Assembly: GCA_032717465.1 (NCBI GenBank) | Contig: CM064732.1 | Coordinates: forward strand, 22,300,812 to 22,364,811 | DNA from: Coenobita brevimanus | Taxonomy: Eukaryota; Arthropoda; Malacostraca; Decapoda; Coenobitidae | Direction: 5' to 3' | DNA length: 64,000 nucleotides | Shown here: one piece after another, positions 58,558 to 64,000 of the stretch | Layout: the number at the start of each line of letters is the position of its first letter | How positions within the stretch are numbered: the first letter of the stretch is position 1 | Notes under the pieces: model-generated | What the model was told of the DNA's origin: nothing | Databases searched by the model: none | The model's input: the letters and a program-made list of their open reading frames with translations, nothing else | Program-made: the position numbers and the translations under genes

Positions 58558-60609
58558 ATGATGGATAGTGACTTTGATCTTTCGTGTGAATTGTGTGATG
58601 AGCATATGGAGGAAATGGTGACAAACTTCCAGTACGAGTGCTTCAGTGTCCCAAATGCATCCTGGCTCCAAGGGAATGGAGCCCTTAGTGCAGCAAGGGA
58701 AGGAATTTGGGAAGGGAGCGAAGAGGAGGCGGGTTAGCCCCGGAACAATGGCCCCGTGTGACCCAGCCCGCCATGAGTCCCAAGGTGAATCACCTCCCTG
58801 CTCTCCCAGCCCCACTTCACTAATATCTTCCACATCTTCAGCCGAAATTTCTCCTGAGTCTTCATCATCGGAGTCTCCATCAGCACCTACAGTGAAGACA
58901 CGCCATTGGGGATGAGGTAAATCCCTTACTCATTGTCAAAGAAGACTTGTTTCTAGAGTAAGGGCTGTTAGTGGTACACAACAACCTAGGGTCAGTCAGA
59001 GTGACCTTGAGACAGCCCAGTCTGCCTCACAGCCACCCTCATCCACCATCACCCTGCCTACACGGCCACAGGAGGGAACCCTGGATGCCTTCGTGTGGAC
59101 GGAAGGTTCCGATTTCATTCCGGAACAACACCACTTTGACGAGAGCTCCATAGGGATACAGCATGCCTTCACTCTTGATGAGGATGCTGAGTGTGTGGAC
59201 TACCTTTTGGCCTTCTTTGATGACGAGTTCATGCAGCACATATGTGATGAGACCGACAGGTACGAGTCAAAATGTGCTGCAAGTGCTGCAGGTACAGCGA
59301 AAATGCAACAGTGGACCATCCTTGGAGTGCAGGAATTATATGTGTACTTCGCCCTCATGCTTCTCATGCCTCATTCACGGAAGCATGAGTTGGAAGATTA
59401 TTGGTCCATGGACCCTTTACTACCCTCACCCACCTTCAATAAGTACATGGCCAGAGATCGGTTCAGTAACATCATGGGAAACTTGCACTTCACCAACAAC
59501 GAGGTACCTTCCCAGACTGACCCACTCTGGATGATCCGGGAGATTCTGAACAGAATGAAGAATAAATTTATGTCATTCTTCCACCCATTTCAGAAGGTTG
59601 CCATAGATGAAAATCCTTGGTTCTGTTCAGAGGACGTCTGAGGTACATTCCAAGCAAACGTCATCGGACTGGAATAAAGTTCTTTGTACTGTGTGATCGT
59701 AAGACAGAGTACTTCCTTGACTTCATCATCTATTTAGCCAGCATTGTCAGTCTGGACAAAACACACCTCCTTGGCTTCTCAGGCTGTGTAGTGAAAGTGC
59801 TGCTTGAAAGGTATTTGAGTGGGAATCATGTGCTGTATACTGACAACTATTATACAGCACCGAAACATGCTAAATACCTTTCAGAGCACGGCATTGGCTC
59901 CTGTGGCACTGTCAAGAGCAATCGTGCCCAGTTCCCCAAATTCCCCGAGGCAGGAACTTCACAGTGGGGAGATGTGCACCTATGCAAGTCTGAGAAGATG
60001 CTGGCAATACGGTGGCATGATAAGAGGGTCGTGCACATGCTTACCACCGTACACAAGGGGGAACTGAAAGACAGTGGGAAGGTTGACCGTAAGACAGGCG
60101 AACCTGTGTTGAAACCTGATGCTGTCATCAGCATGCGGCTGATGGACAAGTCCGACATAATGACTGGAGAGATCGACTGCCTCAGGAAGAATACTAGGAG
60201 GTACGAGTACAGGAAAGTGTTTCTGCATCTTTTTATGATGATGCTAAATGCCTTCATCCTGTACAAGATGAAGGTAAAGCCACCCAAGTCCTTCTCCCTG
60301 AGGTTGTTCACCAGGACCTTTGTTCAGCAGCGGCTTGAAAGATATGGTAGGGTGACAGCATCAACTCCAAGGTGTCATGCTGTAAGACTTCCTGATAGAC
60401 TTGAGCAGAGGGCGTACATGGATCGGCACAGACTGGTGCAAATGCCTGCCACTAGGAAGAGGAATGGTGCGATCCGCATATGCCAGGTATGTGCACATAC
60501 CACCCGGCGCACACCTGAGCACAAACGCACCTCTTGGCAGTGCGCTGAGTGCCAGGTTCTCCTCTGTGTACCCTGCTTCTTTGATTACCACATCCTGAAA
60601 CATTTCTAA
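58558..60609 (+). pseudogene. piggyBac-like transposase with frameshifts
   Basis: The start is the ATG at 58558, the same start retained in the deletion derivative. The N-terminal part is Ser/Pro-rich and acidic, broken by frame changes and a stop before 59000. The transposase domain begins near 59100 (FDESSIGIQHAF). The catalytic Asp codons are 59606-59608 (VAIDEN), 59842-59844 (LYTDNYYTAP) and 60175-60177 (GEIDCLRK), all present. A one-base frame change near 59612, just after the first Asp, splits the domain. The C-terminal Cys-rich domain reads CQVCAH...CAECQVLLCVPC and the protein ends at 60609. Cut-and-paste at TTAA is the family activity. Confidence 0.9.
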
Positions 60610-60978
60610 AACAGTGCAAGCGGGAATGTAAATAATGCAGAAATAATGTGTAAATAGCAAGTGAAAACAATGGATGTAAATATAATTGAACAGTGGAAAA
60701 TAGTTTTATAAGTTACTGCAAGTGACAGTGCATAACAGTGTAAATATAATAGAAATGTAAATAATGTAAATATAATAGAAATGTAAATAATGTAAATAAA
60801 ATAGAAAATGTAAATAGAAATGTAAATAATTAGTAATATAAGAATATGAGTACAAATACTTGGAGTCATGACAGTGAAAGTGAAAGCTTCACTCTCTACG
60901 CTAGTTTACTGAACGAGAAAGTGAATGCCTTGAGTGAAAATAAACTACTATTACTAAAGGAAACTTATGGATAAATAC

Positions 60979-60981
<3 letters not shown>

Positions 60982-61054
<73 letters not shown>
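60982..61054. repeat. (TA)n array inside the piggyBac 3' region
   Basis: Pure TA. The deletion derivative keeps only a short version (about 44980-44998). Confidence 0.95.
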
Positions 61055-61056
<2 letters not shown>

Positions 61057-61534
61057 TGTAATAAAGTACTAGGAACATAAAGTGTGAGTGTGCTCATGAA
61101 AAATAAATGACAGAATACCAGCGGGGAATGAGCGCGGGTGGAAAGCTCGTACTCGCTTGTAATTTACATTACTTTCACAGTGTTTATTTTTTTTTTTTTG
61201 GAGTATGGATTCCAAACTACTTGATATTCATAGAATAGTGTTTCTAGTAATAATATCAGGCAGTGGTAATCATATTGCGGGGTGTCGGGAAGTGTAAAAT
61301 GGAGACTTCATTACCCAACTTCAGAAGTCTCCACAAGTCCTACGATAGTCGATGAAGGCTTAACAAACATCCCAGGAGAAAGCTGAAGGTGTGTGCCATA
61401 TGTGTATATAATTGTAATATTCTAGGACTGATATCTGACTTTTGACAAATATTTTCATAAAGTCAGTCGGAGCGCGATTATCCCCGTGGGACTGGCACGG
61501 ATAGCTTCCAACATCCCCGCGGTTAAGGGGTTAA

Positions 61535-61960
61535 GCTGTTGCTGTTTGTCCTTCATTTCCCCCATGAAAGCATCTAGCTGTCCTTGCATCCTCAGTTGTA
61601 ATTCCCTCTGTTGTTCCTGTAATGCCTCTTGAAGTTGTTCATATCGTTCTTTTTGTTCTTCTCATTGTGCCTCTAGTTGTTCACTCTGTGCCTTCAATTG
61701 TGCGCTTTGTGCCTGTAATAGTTCTTTGAGTTCTTTCTGTCGTTCATTCAGTGCCTGTAGTTCTTCATTCTGTGCTTGTAGTTGTACACTTTGTGCTTGT
61801 AACTGGACACTTTTTGCTTGTAATTCTTCTTTGATTTTTTTTTTTTTTTTTGTCCTTCATTCTGTGCCTGTAGTTGTGCTTGTAATAGCTCCATAATTGC
61901 ACCCAGTGATGCCTTCTCCTCCTTAGCTTGGCCTCTTGTCTATACACTTTCTGCCTCCAT
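61535..61960 (-). pseudogene. gag N-terminal coiled coil of the mag-like gypsy
   Basis: ATG at 61960, then an in-frame TAG at codon 7. The frame then shows Gln/Leu-rich LQAQ-type heptads suggesting a coiled coil, a 17-base A-run (seen as T at 61835-61851) and further heptads up to the TTAA insertion point. The gag frame resumes on the other side of the piggyBac at 57697. Confidence 0.7.
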
Positions 61961-61995
61961 GTCAAAGGTTCGACTCACTGCAGCCCTTAAATTAT

Positions 61996-62011
61996 CCCAC
62001 GCCTGATACCA
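61996..62011 (-). other. Primer-binding site of the mag-like gypsy
   Basis: The minus strand reads TGGTATCAGGCGTGGG one base from the LTR. It starts with TGG, as expected for a tRNA 3' end complement. Confidence 0.75.
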
Positions 62012-62012
62012 C

Positions 62013-62770
62013 TGTTACATCCCCGTCTCACACTGCCACAGGCTCCAACAGCAGTAGTTCAGTATAGGAAGGATTTGCCCAGTAAGTTGTTCTTCCTATG
62101 GTTAGCCTTTCAGTGTACAGCACACAAGAGCAGCTGAGTCAAAAATAAATAAACACTGGCTTCTCAAGTTCACTGTCTTTATATTCCAAATAAGTACACT
62201 TAATGCTTTCCAACTTCATTATTCTTACAAGTACTGGAGCTATACAACCTTGGCAACACTTCACTATTTTTTGCAAGTGCCGATGATATACAACCTTCAG
62301 TAACACTTCACTGTTTGCCAAGATCACTTTACTGTTTTCACAAGTACCGATGATATACAAACTTCACTGACACTGCACTGCACTACATTCAAACTGAAAA
62401 CCGACTGAACTCACTCTGCTCTCTTCCCCATTCTTGTATAGCCTTACATTACACTAGAAACTTTTACATTTCTCCACAATTCCAGAAAGAGAGAGAATAG
62501 TTTCATCAGTTACGAACTAGGAGATATCCAAAATATGCCAGAGTTTTCTTACACTGCATAACACTCGAAATTATTTAGTATACAAAATTAAATCACATAG
62601 TTTAGCAATCAGTCACATAAATAAAACATTATAAAGAAAAAGAGCACAAAAATTAATGCATAACTTATGAAACAACTATGCTCACAAACAGCAAGAAACT
62701 GGCAACTCTGACTCGTACTTGAACTAGGTTATCATCGGGAATCAGTGAGAAACTTCTCGACTACCTAACA
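62013..62770 (-). repeat. 5' LTR of the mag-like gypsy (single LTR left)
   Basis: Starts TGTTACATCC and ends ACCTAACA, with short inverted ends TGTTA/TAACA. It lies next to the primer-binding site. No partner LTR is found in the window, so the right boundary rests on the TG...CA rule only. Confidence 0.65.
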
Positions 62771-62784
62771 AATCCGCTTCTTAA

Positions 62785-62786
<2 letters not shown>

Positions 62787-62834
<48 letters not shown>
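62787..62834. repeat. (TA)n array
   Basis: Near-pure TA next to the LTR edge. Confidence 0.95.
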
Positions 62835-62837
<3 letters not shown>

Positions 62838-62839
62838 GG

Positions 62840-63790
62840 AATAATTGTAAAATTATTGTAGAGAATGTACTATAATGAAAAATGCTATTGTACATCGTAC
62901 CGAAGATGAATTTATCATATTTATACAATATTTTTCGTACAAATTGCAACAGTGCAGGAGTGGCGTGCAGTGCCGGCGAGCCGGTGACTCACCCATCACC
63001 ATCTGCCCGGCTAGGCCATGCTGGTTCGGGGAAGATTTGTGTTGGCAGAAGTGCATCTGCAAGCAGAACACCGCAGATTTGTGTTGAATTTGTTGCAAAT
63101 GTAAATCAGCAAGTGAAATCACACTTCCACAATTGCAGAATTTGCAGTTTGCGGAAGTGACTGTGGAAGTGCCCAGCTCTGAAATGTATCCCAATGAAAT
63201 TAAAATGGTGGGCGAAATCCATCTGCAGTAAAGATGCTAAATATTGTGAGTCTTTCATTTAAAGGGGGATACTGAACATTCAGCAATGGAAATCACTCGG
63301 ATTCATACTGAAGCTCTTTATGGTCTGGATTCGGACAGCGATCCCCCTTTTGTGTACCAGTTCTCTCTAATCATCTCTTAATAGCATTTGTATCGCTTTT
63401 TCTCCGGAACTGAATTGGGAGAAGAGAAATGGGATAGAAAGGTGTTTAGGAGATAATGCATGGGATGAAAGAAGGGAATGATGATGGGGAGGTAAACGGG
63501 GATGCAAAGTAAGGAAACTTAAAGTAAATAGAGTGGAATAAGAAGAAACTAATCGATGTATGGAGAATATAGAGCAAAGGGGACTGAAGTTGTGTATGGG
63601 AAATGATAACGAAAGGATATTACAGAAATTGTTGGTCCAGAATACTAGGTTGAAAAGGAAATTTTGGTGGACAGCCAAATCTAATAGACTGGCTGTTTCA
63701 CTGACCGTACTAGCGATGGAGCTTTCCCTGCTAGGGGCAACTCATCCATAGCGGATTAGTTTTCTCCTAAAACTTTATTAACATGTTTTA
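62840..63790. other. No gene recognised
   Basis: Contains an imperfect dyad CACTTCCACAATTGC...GTGACTGTGGAAGTG (about 63121-63170). Short ORFs have no recognisable features. Confidence 0.5.
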
Positions 63791-63796
63791 TGTGAG

Positions 63797-63836
63797 TTCG
63801 CCATTTTAGTGGCTTCATCACCATTAGCAATGGCGA
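63797..63836. repeat. Hairpin TTCGCCATT...AATGGCGAA
   Basis: A perfect 9-bp inverted repeat around a loop of about 22 bases, the same core motif as the tandem repeat at positions 1-260. Confidence 0.7.
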
Positions 63837-63840
63837 AGAA

Positions 63841-64000
63841 ATGTATGAAGAGGATTCTGAGTTGCAATGTAAAGAAGAGCTCGTAAGGAAGACGTGTTAC
63901 AAAGTCATTAAAGCCACTTGGAATGCTCCATTAAGTAGAATTTGGCAAGCTAGGTCCTTTGAAAGACTGACTTTGGTTCAGACTAAAACAATCCCACAAA
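63841..64000 (+). other. Open reading frame running off the window, unrecognised
   Basis: From ATG at 63841 the frame stays open for 53 codons to the window edge. I do not recognise the product. It follows the TTCGCCAT hairpin directly. It may be chance or the start of a gene or element beyond the window. Confidence 0.2.

Larger units (their letters stand above)
57702..61530 (+). mobile_element. piggyBac-like element, full size (3.8 kb), in gypsy gag
   Basis: TTAA at 57698-57701 and 61531-61534. The TIRs are CCCCTTAACCACGGGG and, inverted, CCCCTTAACCGCGGGG (15/16). The transposase pseudogene occupies 58558-60609. The 3' region has AAATGTAAATAATGTAAATA-type repeats (60620-60840) and a (TA)n array (60982-61054). 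If one TTAA is counted and the element removed, the host gag frame is continuous across the site, so the insertion is a clean TTAA event. Confidence 0.93.
56480..62770 (-). mobile_element. mag-like Ty3/gypsy relic containing a piggyBac insertion
   Basis: On the minus strand, from the right: LTR (62013-62770), primer-binding site, gag coiled coil (61960-61535), the nested piggyBac (57702-61530), a short continuation of gag (57697-57600), and an integrase pseudogene (57565-56483). Protease, RT, RNase H and the 3' LTR are missing, so the element was deleted internally and truncated at its 3' end. Confidence 0.75.

Overview
The window looks like repeat-dense, non-coding DNA from an arthropod, most likely a decapod crustacean. 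This is an inference from three things: very long (TA)n, (GA)n and (CA)n arrays, six or seven copies of one LINE family with tetranucleotide 3' tails, and the mixture of piggyBac, Ty3/gypsy and I/Jockey-type elements. I see no intact host gene, rRNA, tRNA gene or CRISPR. Almost every recognisable protein is a decayed transposon protein.

Layout. 0.8-9.0 kb: two head-to-tail copies of an RNase H-bearing I-like LINE; the first is nearly full length with a structured 3' UTR, the second keeps only its 5' third. 9.1-13.7 kb: two divergent copies of a TIR-flanked DNA element that carries a broken ORF of an uncharacterised arthropod/hydrozoan family, with an RTE-like LINE fragment between them and (TA)n arrays abutting the TIRs. 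13.8-18 kb: a tRNA-derived SINE, a Helitron-like end, and purine-rich repeats split by a GC-rich ORF with a Y-box-type cold-shock domain. 20-25.2 kb: two more LINE copies of the GATA-tailed family. 27.3-33.7 kb: a nearly complete Ty3/gypsy element on the minus strand with integrase upstream of reverse transcriptase, the Gmr1-type order, flanked by 793/791-bp LTRs. 33.7-39.2 kb: minisatellites and duplications. 39.4-43.9 kb: two LINE remnants. 44.5-61.5 kb: a piggyBac-rich zone with a full-size element, an internally deleted inverted relative, a third lineage with an in-frame catalytic deletion, and a 376-bp MITE, each at TTAA. The full-size piggyBac sits inside the gag of a mag-like gypsy relic (56.5-62.8 kb).

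The nesting gives a relative history. An RTE-like LINE entered piggyBac lineage 3 and was itself hit by a TTAA MITE. A LINE tail entered the satellite array beside the lineage-3 transposase. A mag-like gypsy was hit by piggyBac lineage 1. The best candidates for new biology are the covarying 3' UTR hairpin of the I-like LINE, the TIR/TA element that gives the orphan ORF family a mobile context, and the cold-shock-domain ORF.
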